DNA of 64,000 bases, taken from assembly GCA_029379225.1 (NCBI GenBank), contig JAQYWR010000032.1, positions 30,243 to 94,242 of the forward strand. The letters are read 5' to 3'. This DNA is from Nostoc sp. S4 (lineage in GTDB: Bacteria; Cyanobacteriota; Cyanobacteriia; Cyanobacteriales; Nostocaceae). The notes under the pieces were generated by a model. It was not told the DNA's origin and did no database searches. It was given only the letters and a program-made list of their open reading frames with translations. Below, one piece after another: positions 8,558-18,786 of the stretch. Both the position numbers and the translations under genes were made by a program. Positions within the stretch are counted from its first letter, which is position 1. Each line of letters opens with the position of its first letter.

Positions 8558-9115
8558 ATGAAAACTGAATTGAAAGCAAAGTTTCTCCAACACATTCTCG
8601 GTAAAAAGAAGGAAAACGAAGGTTTTACACTTATTGAACTATTGGTTGTAATTATTATTATCGGGATTCTGTCAGCTATTGCCCTACCTTCTTTCTTGAA
8701 CCAAGCTAACAAAGCCAAGCAGTCGGAAGCCAAGCAAAACGTTGGTGCCATGAACCGACAACAGCAAGCCTACTATCTGGAGAAGAATACTTTTACAAGT
8801 AACATGTCAGATTTGGGTCTTGGTATTAAAACGGCAAGTACCAACTATACGTTTACAATTTCTGCTCTCTCTAGCGGTACTACAGTGGGTATAACTAACC
8901 AATCAAGACGAGTGACCTCAACTGCTCCTTTGAAAGTTTATATTGGTGGTGCAAACGTAGGTACTATATCATCAACTAGTGAAGCAACCACACTAACTGT
9001 ATTGTGTGAAGCAACTAACCCTGGTAGCATATCGGGTGCTGCGGATGGAACAGAAACAGCTACCTACGCTGCTTCTGGTCCTACCTGTCCTAGTACATAC
9101 TCACCTCTTAACTAG
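8558..9115 (+). CDS. pilA: Type IV pilin (PilA-like)
   Basis: Prepilin with a 22-residue basic leader ending in EG, cut by the prepilin peptidase before F23 of FTLIELLVV; the conserved Glu at position +5 (E27) is present. Residues 23-50 form the hydrophobic N-terminal helix that packs in the pilus fibre, followed by NKAKQSEAKQNVGAMNRQQQAYY. The globular part is rich in Ser and Thr, a possible site of O-glycosylation, and has two Cys (in VLCEA and GPTCPS) that may form the C-terminal disulfide. A strong terminator follows. The next gene is a GT41-type glycosyltransferase, which may act on this pilin (inference). Confidence 0.92.
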   Translation: MKTELKAKFLQHILGKKKENEGFTLIELLVVIIIIGILSAIALPSFLNQANKAKQSEAKQNVGAMNRQQQAYYLEKNTFTSNMSDLGLGIKTASTNYTFTISALSSGTTVGITNQSRRVTSTAPLKVYIGGANVGTISSTSEATTLTVLCEATNPGSISGAADGTETATYAASGPTCPSTYSPLN

Positions 9116-9211
9116 AATTTATCAGAGAAGTTTGGGATTTGCACGAGGAATGACAAACTATCTAAAGTTGTCATAAATTTAATTTCCAACTTCTATCAAT
9201 GGCGAGTTACA

Positions 9212-9250
9212 AATAAGTGGATAGATTATCCTATCCACTTATTATATTTT
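9212..9250 (+). terminator. Rho-independent terminator of the pilin gene
   Basis: A 13-bp perfect stem (AATAAGTGGATAG / CTATCCACTTATT, 9212-9224 and 9231-9243) with a 6-base loop, followed by ATATTTTT. It lies 97 bp after the pilin stop and before the glycosyltransferase, so most pilin transcripts should end here. Confidence 0.8.
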
Positions 9251-9269
9251 TCAGGAATAATTTATTCGT

Positions 9270-11498
9270 ATGAATTTTCAATCTTCTTGTTTGTCTGAGA
9301 TCCTTAACTGTCAAGAACAAGCCTTTGAATATTTTCTACAAGGTCAATATACAAAAGCTACTAGTTTATATGAACAACTAATAAATACAGAACCAGAAGT
9401 AAGTTCTCACTATTGGTATTTCGGGCTTGTATTACTTTTACAAGGTGAAGAAGCAGAAGCTCAAATGACTTGGCTACTGGGGATGGAAAAAGCCCAACCG
9501 GACGAGGTAGAGTTATGGACACTTGAACTCATACAAATTCTGCAAACAGAAGCAACTAGGCAAGAGACTCTGGGAAATTATTCTATTGGTTGGGCAATTC
9601 GTCAGCATATAAGAGAAATTAATTACAATGACATCAATAACCTGTTGAATATTATTCTAATTTCTCTCAAATTAGAAGGATTTACAGACAATGAGTTGAG
9701 TGATTGGGGAATCAACGAAATTCTTAAAAACGAGCAAAATATAAATTTTGACTTTCAGTTATTATTAAAACTATTACAGGAATTCTTAGAAGCCGCACCT
9801 TTACATCCAGTATTTTTAGATTTATTAGATTCATCTTTACCCTACTTTCCTGAGAATCAATCTCGCCTTGATATTCTACTACCTGCATCTATGAAAATAG
9901 GTCATAGTTTAAAGCAACCTCACATAGCCGCAGACATCTTAGAATTGTATTTGCAATTTGATGTTCAAAATCGAGAAGTTTTACTATGTTTAGCAGCTTT
10001 TTATCAAAACTCAGGAAAATATTTAAAAGGTATTGAAACTGCTAAATTTGGTTGCTCTTTAGCAGAAAAATTAACAGATAAAATTTATGGTAATTTTGTT
10101 GTACTTCGGGGTTTATTAAGTGCAGGTGGTTACTGGGAGGAGGTTATCAATACTTGTAAAAATATAGAAAAATTATTAATTTTATTAATAGAAAAACAAG
10201 ATTCAGCACCAGAAGACCTAAATTTTCGTTTAATTACTTCTTTTTTTTGTATACCTCATATTAAAGATGAACCAGTTATTGTTAGAAGAATTTTTAATAA
10301 AGTATCACATATTTTAGAAGTATCTACTCAGTTACATTTTAGTAAATACTTTGAACGATATAAACAACAAAATATTAAGTTAAAAGAGTTCCCAAAATCC
10401 ACAAACAAATTAAGAATTGGATATTTATCTCACTGTTTAAGAAGACATTCTGTCGGCTGGCTTGCTCGTTGGCTAATTCAGCATCACGCTCAAGAGAAGT
10501 TTGAAACTTATGTATATTTTATCAACTATAAGTTAATTGACGATCCGCTTCAGGATTGGTATGAAAATCAAGCGTCATTTGCTCGGCGATTAGGTATGAA
10601 TAGCTGGGAAATTGCCGAACAGATACATCGAGACAAAATTGACATTTTAGTCGATCTTGATAGTGTAACTTTAGATATTACTTGTGAAGTGATGGCACTC
10701 AAGCCAGCACCATTGCAATTAACTTGGCTGGGTTGGGATGCATCTGGAATACCAAGTATTGATTACTTTATTGCTGACCCTTATGTATTACCAGATTCAG
10801 CGCAGAATTATTATACAGAAAAAATTTGGCGATTGCCACATACTTATATAGCTGTTGATGGATTCGAGATAGGAGTTCCTAACTTACGGCGAACAGATTT
10901 AGAGATTCCTAACGATGCTGTTGTATATTTAAGCGCTCAACGGGGATATAAACGTCATCCTGAAACTACAAGATGGCAAATGAAAATTATTAAAGAAGTT
11001 CCAAATAGCTACTTTTTGATTAAGGGCGATGCTGAAGAAGAAGCTATTAAAGAGTTTTTCTATACAATAGCAGCAGCAGAGGGTGTAGAGTGCGATCGCC
11101 TGCGGTTTTTACCCTTAGATCTCACTGAAGCGATTCATAGAGCTAATTTAGCGATCGCTGATATTGTATTAGATACTTATCCATATAATGGAGCGACAAC
11201 AACCCTAGAAACATTGTGGATGGGTATCCCCTTGGTAACGCGAGTCGGCGAACAGTTTGCAGCTCGTAATAGCTACACCATGATGATGAATGCAGGTATC
11301 ATAGAAGGCATTGCCTGGACTGATGAAGAGTATATAGAGTGGGGCGTGCGTCTAGGGAAAGATGAGGCTTTACGCCAGCAAGTCGCTTTGAAGCTAAAAG
11401 CATCGCGTCAAACAGCACCACTATGGAATGGTAAGCAGTTTACCCGTGAGATGGAAAACGCCTACGAGCAGATGTGGCAAAGGTATACGGGTACTTGA
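9270..11498 (+). CDS. TPR-containing GT41-type (OGT/SPINDLY-like) glycosyltransferase
   Basis: Protein O-glycosyltransferase-like enzyme. Residues about 1-360 are helical repeats of TPR type (FLQGQYTKATSLYEQLINTEP is a clear unit). From residue about 380 comes the catalytic half: RIGYLSHCLRRHSVGWL, the PAPLQLTWLGWDASGIPSIDY region with the family's G-T/D-S-G-like loop, and the nucleotide-sugar site VLDTYPYNGATTTLETLWMGIPLV. The family links GlcNAc or other sugars to Ser/Thr of proteins, or acts on glycans. ATG 9270 follows CAGGAATAA. It lies just after the pilin gene and opposite a giant gene with a related C-terminal domain, so pilin or another surface protein is a plausible acceptor. Confidence 0.85.
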   Translation: MNFQSSCLSEILNCQEQAFEYFLQGQYTKATSLYEQLINTEPEVSSHYWYFGLVLLLQGEEAEAQMTWLLGMEKAQPDEVELWTLELIQILQTEATRQETLGNYSIGWAIRQHIREINYNDINNLLNIILISLKLEGFTDNELSDWGINEILKNEQNINFDFQLLLKLLQEFLEAAPLHPVFLDLLDSSLPYFPENQSRLDILLPASMKIGHSLKQPHIAADILELYLQFDVQNREVLLCLAAFYQNSGKYLKGIETAKFGCSLAEKLTDKIYGNFVVLRGLLSAGGYWEEVINTCKNIEKLLILLIEKQDSAPEDLNFRLITSFFCIPHIKDEPVIVRRIFNKVSHILEVSTQLHFSKYFERYKQQNIKLKEFPKSTNKLRIGYLSHCLRRHSVGWLARWLIQHHAQEKFETYVYFINYKLIDDPLQDWYENQASFARRLGMNSWEIAEQIHRDKIDILVDLDSVTLDITCEVMALKPAPLQLTWLGWDASGIPSIDYFIADPYVLPDSAQNYYTEKIWRLPHTYIAVDGFEIGVPNLRRTDLEIPNDAVVYLSAQRGYKRHPETTRWQMKIIKEVPNSYFLIKGDAEEEAIKEFFYTIAAAEGVECDRLRFLPLDLTEAIHRANLAIADIVLDTYPYNGATTTLETLWMGIPLVTRVGEQFAARNSYTMMMNAGIIEGIAWTDEEYIEWGVRLGKDEALRQQVALKLKASRQTAPLWNGKQFTREMENAYEQMWQRYTGT

Positions 11499-11586
11499 AC
11501 TAACAGCGTGCAGCTAGTAATTACCTTAAATTATAGCTGCAACTTTCTGCCAAAAATTATTTATGTCAAGCTTAATTTAACTAAAA

Positions 11587-14500
11587 CTAGACAGTTATAA
11601 CCTCTAGGTTGGAGCTAATTAAGCTATCCAGGTTGCACAAAGGAAGAGTTTCTGCTTTTGCTTGTGCGATCGCCTGATGATTATCTGTTGCTAAAGTAAT
11701 TCGAGTATGAATTCTAGATAAAAGAGTTTTCCATTGTGTATCACTCATCTTACCTAGCAAAGAAATTTCTAGTCCCTCAGTTATATCTACATCATCTTCC
11801 ATGAGCAAATTCATGGTCAAAGACGATAAAAGCATATCGGCTTCTTCTTTGGTAATATTGTGAGTATCAATTAGAAGAGTTATGTGACTTTTATCTGGGT
11901 GAGTAGTAAGAGTAGAAATAACACTTGCTAAATCTTGATATAATAGGTCTTCTGATTGTGACCAGTCTGGGAAAATAATTAGGTTAATATCTCCTAAGCG
12001 GAAATTTTGAGTTAGAGTATCTGCAAGATATTTACTAAATAGTTCTTGGAAAAGACTGCCTATTTTAGCAGAGTAAGAGCGGCTATCTAAAAAACTAGGA
12101 TTACCTTGCATTTTTTCTTTGATTTGAGCGCTCTTTTGTTGGCGTAATTCAGGATCGGTTCCGAGTGCGATCGCTAAGTGTATATAAGACTCTTCGCTAT
12201 CTGCAACTAAATCAGATATATCTAATGCTTGCACCATTGCGGCTCCCATTGCAGAGCGAAAGCTAGTTCCCTGTCTAGCAATTACTGGCAGATTAACTTG
12301 TAGTGGTTCTACTAGAGAAGTTGTTCCCGCAAATGGATAGGAATCTAGATAGACATCAGCAATTTTGAAGTATTCTTTAACTTCTTCCCGGTTTGGCACT
12401 GGTTGAGGATCTAAAACTATTAATTGCTCTGCTGGTATTCCATGCTTTGAAAACATTTTAATTAAGTGATTCACAAAAGCTTTCTTAGGATAATTGTTTG
12501 ACCAATTCGGACCAAATGGCAGAAGCACTAAAACGGAGTTGGGAACTCCAGAAATGATTTTTGCCCATGTATCAATTAATTCAGGGATAATTTTGAAGAA
12601 GTTAGCACCAGAGACAAAAATAACTGTTTCTTTAGAGATACCTAAACTTTCTCGATCAACTTTGATAGTTACATTTTCTTGTTCATTATTATAACTAAAG
12701 CAATGAGCAGTTCCTTCTAGTTTCAGCAACTTTTCTCGATATTGCTGTTCTGACGTTGCTAATAAATCGGTGAGCGTACCTGAGATATAATAATCAATGT
12801 GTTGCATTCCAGTTGTTACAACCGAGCCGCCACTAGTAACTTGTATTCTAGCTAACCTATGCATTGATAAGAGGCAGATTTGATTGGTTACTGCCGTTAT
12901 ATTGGTCGCAATGAATAATATATCTAGATCGTCAGTACGAATAGTATTTGCTTGTTCTGCTAAATCTTGTGGCAGCAGCTTAAAGGAGTTGGCACAACTT
13001 TGGCAATATTGCTCTAAAGGATGACCAGTTTGATTGAGAGAGTACAAAATTACTTCAAAGTAGCGGCTGATATACTCATAAACAGGAAGTGTAGCAAATG
13101 TTTCTGCTGAAGGCAGAAAATGTGCTGCCAGAATACCCATGCGAATTTTTTTTCTGGTTACAGGTCTATCGTCAAATTCATAATTGACTTGATAGCCATT
13201 AATTTTCAAGAAAAAGTCTAGTATTTCCGCACGTTTTACATAGATATCTTTAAGATTAGCTTCATTAAAGTATATATGAATAAAATTAGCGATTTGGACA
13301 AAATGGTGAACTACTTCATGCCATAACAGAGAATCTTGATTTCTAAATATGGACGTGTGTAAGTAATCAATCCAACCCTGTATATAGTGATAGTAGTTCT
13401 CTGCTTCTCCCAGTTCTTGAAAGTAAATTTGAGGTTGAAACAGGAATTTTAGGTAGTCATTAATGAACCATGTAGGAATAGTAGAGATTTCATGCTGTAA
13501 GGGTAACTGGTCAGCACAACGATAGAGCATAGCTGCCAATATATACTGAACCGCTTTTGAGCCATTGAAGCCTCTAGAAATGTGTGTGGCGACTTCCTCT
13601 ATAAAAGCTTGTTCAGTAGGAGTAAATGATTCATTTCTTATACCACTATTAAGCAATATTTGATGTACTTTTCCCAAATATCCTAAGTATACGCTTTCAA
13701 TTTCAGAATCTGATATATTCAGCCATTCCTGGGCAGTTTGATAACGAGCCTGACGGATATTTGCTATTGCTGTGCGACTAGTCGGCTCTTGTTGATATTG
13801 TTTGACGTAAGTAGAAACTTTAGAAAAAATCTCTTGTTCTTGATCTTGAATATCTACATTAACTTCAGGAGCAAATTGTTTCTGAATTTCCTGCCGATAT
13901 TCTTGAGTTATTGCCAAATAGCCGTTTCCAGGAATTTGATTTGTACTTAAATTAGATACTGACTTAACTACAAGCAATTCGGCTATGACATGAATTACTC
14001 CACCAGGAGATTCTTCATGTTCAAGTTTCACAGCTTTAAACTCACCTTGAAATCCATATCTTTTACAAAGTTCTATATAAGCAGGAAATTCACTACAGTA
14101 GTAGAGAAAAGAATTAATATTCCAAAAACTGATATGAGTAGGGTCTTGAAAAGCTCCTCGACCATCAGTCGATGGTACGCGAATGTCAACTTTTGCACCA
14201 GGCTTACAAACTCTCCAAATCTCATTCATTGTGTGAATTCGGTCATAGAGATGTTCGATAATGTCGTGTGCCCTCAACTCATCAACTGAACTATCAGGAA
14301 AGGGAAATTCTTTACTGAGGTCGGCAACAATATCAACACCGATACCAGGAGCAATATCTACGCCAATGAAATCTTTAGGTTTATGAATTCCACAGCCTAT
14401 ATCTACACGCAATATATCTGCTTGTGTTGTAAATTTTTGAGAGTCAGTTGATAAATTATCTGGCATTACAATCTCACTTTTAACAAAATTTATAATCCGC

Positions 14501-16317
14501 TCATTCGCCTTACCATCTAGTTCGCCTAAGTATTTTTGTGTAAACAATTTTTGTGTTTTCTGTTGGCGCTTTCTTTCCTGATGATCGCTGTTTAGCTTTT
14601 CAATTGCCGGAATTAGTTCTTCACGATTATATACTCCTATTGCTGCACCTTCTTTGCCATAGGGTTGATAATCTCTAATTCCTAATAAATCTAAAAAAAT
14701 AGAAGGCTTATTCAGTGCGATCGCATAACTTAGTACACTGGTTGCTCCGCCAATAACAATATCACTTTCTGCAATTTGGTCGAGTATATTACTTGAGTTA
14801 TCAATCTTGATATTAATACCAAAGAGATTGGCTAATTCACCCAAGTAATTCATGTTTTCAGCACCATGAGGCCTGATAGTAATTTGAACATTCAAATGCT
14901 TGGCTGCTTCCATAAGAGTTTCATATAAATAATAGTAAAACTTATGGATTGATGTACTTAAAAATAGTAAATGTAGTTTGTTATGGGCAACCTGTTTTGT
15001 TTTTCTACTGCTGAGATGCTGTCTTATCTCTTTTTCAATCCAAGGCCAGCCAGTAACAATAACTTGTTTTGCTGACCAACCAAGATTGTCTATATAATAA
15101 TGCTGACCATAAGAACCCCATGTAGCTACATAATCCGGTCTTGTCTCAGAATAATTATGTTGCCAATGATGCATATCAGAGCGTTCATTTTTTGATATTT
15201 GAGTATTGGAAGTTCCATGCTCAATTACCAGTTTTTTAATTCCATGCAGTTTTGCTACTGCTCCGAACGAACGCGCTGCTAGTGAAACTTCTTCGGCCAT
15301 GACGATAAATTTAGGTTGCACTTGAGTTAGTACCCAGTGACCGCATTCTAGCCAAGCACGAACTAAGGGAATATCAAAGTTTAATAAAAGGTCTACTCTT
15401 GATTGAATAATTTTCCAGATGTCTAGCTGATAGTCTAAGAAAGCATCAGAAAATCGGCGATCGTTTAAAAGCTGATTAATTTCTACTGAACTTTGGTTGT
15501 TTAAATCTTGAATAAGAGGAACAGGAATTGAATCTGAAGCACCATGCCATCCAAACCATAGATGCTGTTGAATTAAATCTAGTGTTTTGAGATTAAAAGA
15601 ATTTGCTAATGCTTCACCAATAGGTGCATAATTTTTTAAAAAATTATTTTGTAGTGCTAATAAAACGTCTGATTTTAATAATTTTTTATTATGGTTAACT
15701 GTGGCTCTTTGGCTATGTTGAGGCTGCCAAGGTTGATATTGGGATTTATAAATTAAATCAATCTGCTGTTCTCGAACGTTAGATGATTTAAACGCCGTAG
15801 GAATTTCTAAATCTTTAATAATTACTTTTAGATTTTTGATAGCACCCCATACTTGATTTTCATAATTAGTCTGAGGTGGAGGAGCCAAACCCCATTGTGT
15901 TACAGCAGTAAATGGTGATTGGTTCACCCAAATTTCTTTGGGTTGGTATTTTTGGATAATTGCTAATGCCAGATGAAAAGAAACAATAGCTTCGTAGAAG
16001 AAATAGTAGATAAGATTAAGACAACAAGATAAAATATCAATATGTTGATAAATAATTGAAAGTCCGTAATCGAGGCCAACCTGTCGCAAAGTTTGCTCAA
16101 ATTTACATCTAAGATATTCTGCCTCATTGGCAATAGTACAAAAATCTAATTGTCGATATAATTCAACTACATCATCGGCTGGAATTTTAGCTGCACGAAA
16201 TATTAGATGAGGCTCAATTCCTGAATAAATTACTTTACCTTCTTGTAATAGTTCTGGGTGTGCAATTAACCACTCAGCATCTGCAAGTGTGTATGCTAGG
16301 TATAATCTATCAACCAT
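11587..16317 (-). CDS. Giant fusion: GT-B-like domain, methyltransferase, GT41-like glycosyltransferase
   Basis: A 1576-residue protein with at least three parts. Residues about 1-620 resemble capsule or surface-carbohydrate enzymes of the GT-B type (DYVATWGSYGQHYY, VTGWPW, TIRPHGAENM, SDIVIGGATSVLSYAI). Residues about 635-775 are a SAM methyltransferase (VDIGCGIHKPKDFIGVD, HDIIEHLYDR, WRVCKPGAKVDIRVPS). After a helical stretch, residues about 1050-1440 form a GT41-like domain (MGILAAHFLPS, VYLDSYPFAGTTSLVEPL, FRSAMGAAMV). The last 130 residues are a separate small domain. It probably assembles and methylates a surface glycan. It closes the pseudaminic acid cluster, after a 218-bp gap, so it may have its own promoter. 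Substrates unknown. Confidence 0.8.
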   Translation of the reverse strand: MVDRLYLAYTLADAEWLIAHPELLQEGKVIYSGIEPHLIFRAAKIPADDVVELYRQLDFCTIANEAEYLRCKFEQTLRQVGLDYGLSIIYQHIDILSCCLNLIYYFFYEAIVSFHLALAIIQKYQPKEIWVNQSPFTAVTQWGLAPPPQTNYENQVWGAIKNLKVIIKDLEIPTAFKSSNVREQQIDLIYKSQYQPWQPQHSQRATVNHNKKLLKSDVLLALQNNFLKNYAPIGEALANSFNLKTLDLIQQHLWFGWHGASDSIPVPLIQDLNNQSSVEINQLLNDRRFSDAFLDYQLDIWKIIQSRVDLLLNFDIPLVRAWLECGHWVLTQVQPKFIVMAEEVSLAARSFGAVAKLHGIKKLVIEHGTSNTQISKNERSDMHHWQHNYSETRPDYVATWGSYGQHYYIDNLGWSAKQVIVTGWPWIEKEIRQHLSSRKTKQVAHNKLHLLFLSTSIHKFYYYLYETLMEAAKHLNVQITIRPHGAENMNYLGELANLFGINIKIDNSSNILDQIAESDIVIGGATSVLSYAIALNKPSIFLDLLGIRDYQPYGKEGAAIGVYNREELIPAIEKLNSDHQERKRQQKTQKLFTQKYLGELDGKANERIINFVKSEIVMPDNLSTDSQKFTTQADILRVDIGCGIHKPKDFIGVDIAPGIGVDIVADLSKEFPFPDSSVDELRAHDIIEHLYDRIHTMNEIWRVCKPGAKVDIRVPSTDGRGAFQDPTHISFWNINSFLYYCSEFPAYIELCKRYGFQGEFKAVKLEHEESPGGVIHVIAELLVVKSVSNLSTNQIPGNGYLAITQEYRQEIQKQFAPEVNVDIQDQEQEIFSKVSTYVKQYQQEPTSRTAIANIRQARYQTAQEWLNISDSEIESVYLGYLGKVHQILLNSGIRNESFTPTEQAFIEEVATHISRGFNGSKAVQYILAAMLYRCADQLPLQHEISTIPTWFINDYLKFLFQPQIYFQELGEAENYYHYIQGWIDYLHTSIFRNQDSLLWHEVVHHFVQIANFIHIYFNEANLKDIYVKRAEILDFFLKINGYQVNYEFDDRPVTRKKIRMGILAAHFLPSAETFATLPVYEYISRYFEVILYSLNQTGHPLEQYCQSCANSFKLLPQDLAEQANTIRTDDLDILFIATNITAVTNQICLLSMHRLARIQVTSGGSVVTTGMQHIDYYISGTLTDLLATSEQQYREKLLKLEGTAHCFSYNNEQENVTIKVDRESLGISKETVIFVSGANFFKIIPELIDTWAKIISGVPNSVLVLLPFGPNWSNNYPKKAFVNHLIKMFSKHGIPAEQLIVLDPQPVPNREEVKEYFKIADVYLDSYPFAGTTSLVEPLQVNLPVIARQGTSFRSAMGAAMVQALDISDLVADSEESYIHLAIALGTDPELRQQKSAQIKEKMQGNPSFLDSRSYSAKIGSLFQELFSKYLADTLTQNFRLGDINLIIFPDWSQSEDLLYQDLASVISTLTTHPDKSHITLLIDTHNITKEEADMLLSSLTMNLLMEDDVDITEGLEISLLGKMSDTQWKTLLSRIHTRITLATDNHQAIAQAKAETLPLCNLDSLISSNLEVITV

Positions 16318-16535
16318 TGAAGAAACCTCATATTATTGATTTAGTTTTTTTGCATCCTGTTTGATTTAATATCCTCGTTACATATTGCAATATCTCCGAG
16401 ATAAACCTCAGCTTGGATGCACTATACATAAGCTTTTTAGTGTGTAAATAATACTAGCTTTAGTATCTGTATTCAGCCTGAATCATCCACGGTATATAGT
16501 ACCCAACATTTGAAAAAATGTTTCAAATTCAACAA

Positions 16536-17516
16536 CTAAATTATTGCTTTACACAACTGTACTATTCGGAAATCTGCATCGCGTTGCTGTTCAACAAATT
16601 TTTCTTCTATTTCTCCATGTTGAGGAAAATACAAAAACTCCCGCAGCTTTTCTGAGGAGTTTAGCGGAATTGTGATTCCCCTTTGATTAGTTATGAGTGT
16701 GTCATCGATACCAATGACCAAGCTACCTGCTGGTATTCCCATTAAAGCTGCCTCAATTAAAATAATTGAGGTAATTCCTAGCATTATATCTTGCTGGCGC
16801 AGAGTCATAAGTATGTCAGCACTCTCGTCAATAGCAAATGGCAAACCTGATTGTGCTAACAAATCAAGTGAAACACGGCACTTGCCTTGGCGGGGATGAA
16901 AGCGAATCAGCAATTTTTTTAAAGATTTATAGTCAGTTAATACTTTAATTAAGGTACGGAGTATTTCAGTTTCATTGGCATTGGGTTGAGAAGCAAAGAG
17001 AATATTTTCTATTGGTTTTAAAATACTTTTTCTGTATTTTTGTCTAGCAATCAGCCAAGCAAAATAGGGCTGTCCCACAAGGCGAATTTGCTTTTCTGGT
17101 ATTCCATCAGCAAGCATTCCTGCTGCACACATTTCATCTATAGCTGTGATGATATCTGGAAAAGTTGGTTCTGCATTAGGATTATTGAATGGTTGAAAAC
17201 GCTGTCTATAATTTGCCCAATAGTCTATGACAGCAATACTAGGAATACGCTCTTGCCTCGCCCATAAAATAGCATCACGTTCAAACTCATCAGATTGAGA
17301 TGTTCCTGTTAGCAGAATATCTCCTGTGAAATTCGCAAAAAGAGTTTGGTGTTCCTCAGAAACTGGCGTGCAAGCAACTTCAAGGCGTTGAAATTGACGG
17401 ATGGCCAGGCCTTTGGCATATGCTTCAACCTGTGTACCTGCTGCCTGTAAGGCTGCAACTGTTGCAGCAACAGCATTAGCACCGCCTGGATCGTGAGCGA
17501 TCGCAATAATCTTCAT
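16536..17516 (-). CDS. Surface-glycan cluster protein, GT-B-like, unknown function
   Basis: A 326-residue cytoplasmic protein I cannot assign to a named enzyme. It opens with HDPGGANAVAATVAALQAAG, has alternating strands and helices typical of a GT-B or epimerase-like Rossmann fold, and a late segment SADILMTLRQQDIMLGITSIILIEAALMGIP similar in style to glycosyltransferase nucleotide sites. The start overlaps the aminotransferase stop by 4 bp (ATGA), so the two are translationally coupled. A role in handling or transferring the cluster's sugar is inferred from position. Confidence 0.6.
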   Translation of the reverse strand: MKIIAIAHDPGGANAVAATVAALQAAGTQVEAYAKGLAIRQFQRLEVACTPVSEEHQTLFANFTGDILLTGTSQSDEFERDAILWARQERIPSIAVIDYWANYRQRFQPFNNPNAEPTFPDIITAIDEMCAAGMLADGIPEKQIRLVGQPYFAWLIARQKYRKSILKPIENILFASQPNANETEILRTLIKVLTDYKSLKKLLIRFHPRQGKCRVSLDLLAQSGLPFAIDESADILMTLRQQDIMLGITSIILIEAALMGIPAGSLVIGIDDTLITNQRGITIPLNSSEKLREFLYFPQHGEIEEKFVEQQRDADFRIVQLCKAII

Positions 17517-18778
17517 TCATTCCCTCGACTTAACTCTTCGGCATGAGTCAGGACTTTAGCCACAGCAGCTATGAAACCATCAACTAAGTCAATACCCCCA
17601 GGTATTTGGATGAGAGTTGTAGATAAAAGCGTCTGGCTATATGTCTTTTCTGCTATAGGACAGACACCTGTAGGATGACTGACAATTGTCTTGCCTTGTT
17701 GTTGCAGCTTTTGGAAAAGAGGAAGTCTGTATAAAGGACGGACATAACGCCCCGCCACCGGACATCCTTCCGCTTGCAGTGCTTGCACAAATCTGTCCCG
17801 CGACAATCCAGCTTGTTGTGGATCGATCCAGATGGGATATGTATAGTAAACATGACGATCGCCAGGGCCAACTTTAGCCGTCCGCAGCGCTTTAAACTCA
17901 GATAGTCCTTGGTTTAAAGCTTCAGCAATTTTCAGCCGTGGCTGTGTCAATTCTTCTAAACGCTGGAGTTGAATCTGAGCGATCGCTGCTTGAAGTTCAG
18001 TCAAACGGTAATTGTAACCAACAATATCAGCATCTTCATACCAATTTTCCGCTTCAATTGCATTCTCTCCATGATTGCGTACCAGTGCTACTCGCCGCGC
18101 CAAGCGATCGTCATTAGTAACTACAATCCCTCCTTCACCACATTGAATTGTTTTGTGACAATTGAGGCTGAACACTCCCAAATGCCCAATTGTTCCCAGC
18201 CAAAGTCCCTGATACTGACCTCCTGGTGCTTGGGCATTATCCTCAATCAGAATCAAACCGTGTCGATCTGCTAACTCACGTAAGCGCACCAGTTGGGCTG
18301 GGCCTCCAAACAAATTGACTGCAATAATTGCTTTTGTGCGCGAGCTGATAGCAGCCTCAACGGCTTCTGGATCAATGCAGCAAGTAGTCTCCTCTTGATC
18401 GACAAAAACAGGAGTACCATTTGCCATAACCACTGCTGTTGCGGTTGCTGACATTGTTTGTGGTGGCACAATTACCTCATCACCAAACTTCACACCTGCT
18501 GCGATCGCAGCAGCATGTAAACCGCTAGTAGCAGAGTTAACACTCAAAGCATGACGAACATTAAAGTAATTAGCCCATTGTTCTTCCAAAGTGCAAACTT
18601 GTTTGCCACCCATAAAGTACAGTCCAGCAGCACCAATATAGTCAGATAAAATACCGCTTTTCAATACTTGAACTGCGACTTCAGTTTCCTGGAAACTAGT
18701 ACTGATATACCTTGGTAATGGCTCTGGAAAAACCTTGGAACCTCCGAGCAAAGCTGGTTTTTCTCTAGTAATAACCAT
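17513..18778 (-). CDS. DegT/DnrJ/EryC1/StrS-family sugar aminotransferase
   Basis: PLP-dependent sugar aminotransferase; it moves an amino group onto a keto sugar, normally a nucleotide sugar. The fold-type I signature is clear: HALSVNSATSGLHAAAIAAG, LIEDNAQAPGG, and the PLP lysine in SLNCHKTIQCGEGG. Length 421 is slightly long for the family. It is the second such enzyme in the cluster; the other (25190-26359) fits PseC better. It sits between a Gfo/Idh oxidoreductase (8 bp gap) and the unknown 326-aa protein (4 bp overlap). An oxidoreductase-aminotransferase pair typically makes an amino sugar in two steps. Confidence 0.85.
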   Translation of the reverse strand: MVITREKPALLGGSKVFPEPLPRYISTSFQETEVAVQVLKSGILSDYIGAAGLYFMGGKQVCTLEEQWANYFNVRHALSVNSATSGLHAAAIAAGVKFGDEVIVPPQTMSATATAVVMANGTPVFVDQEETTCCIDPEAVEAAISSRTKAIIAVNLFGGPAQLVRLRELADRHGLILIEDNAQAPGGQYQGLWLGTIGHLGVFSLNCHKTIQCGEGGIVVTNDDRLARRVALVRNHGENAIEAENWYEDADIVGYNYRLTELQAAIAQIQLQRLEELTQPRLKIAEALNQGLSEFKALRTAKVGPGDRHVYYTYPIWIDPQQAGLSRDRFVQALQAEGCPVAGRYVRPLYRLPLFQKLQQQGKTIVSHPTGVCPIAEKTYSQTLLSTTLIQIPGGIDLVDGFIAAVAKVLTHAEELSRGNE

Positions 18779-18786
18779 CTAATTAC

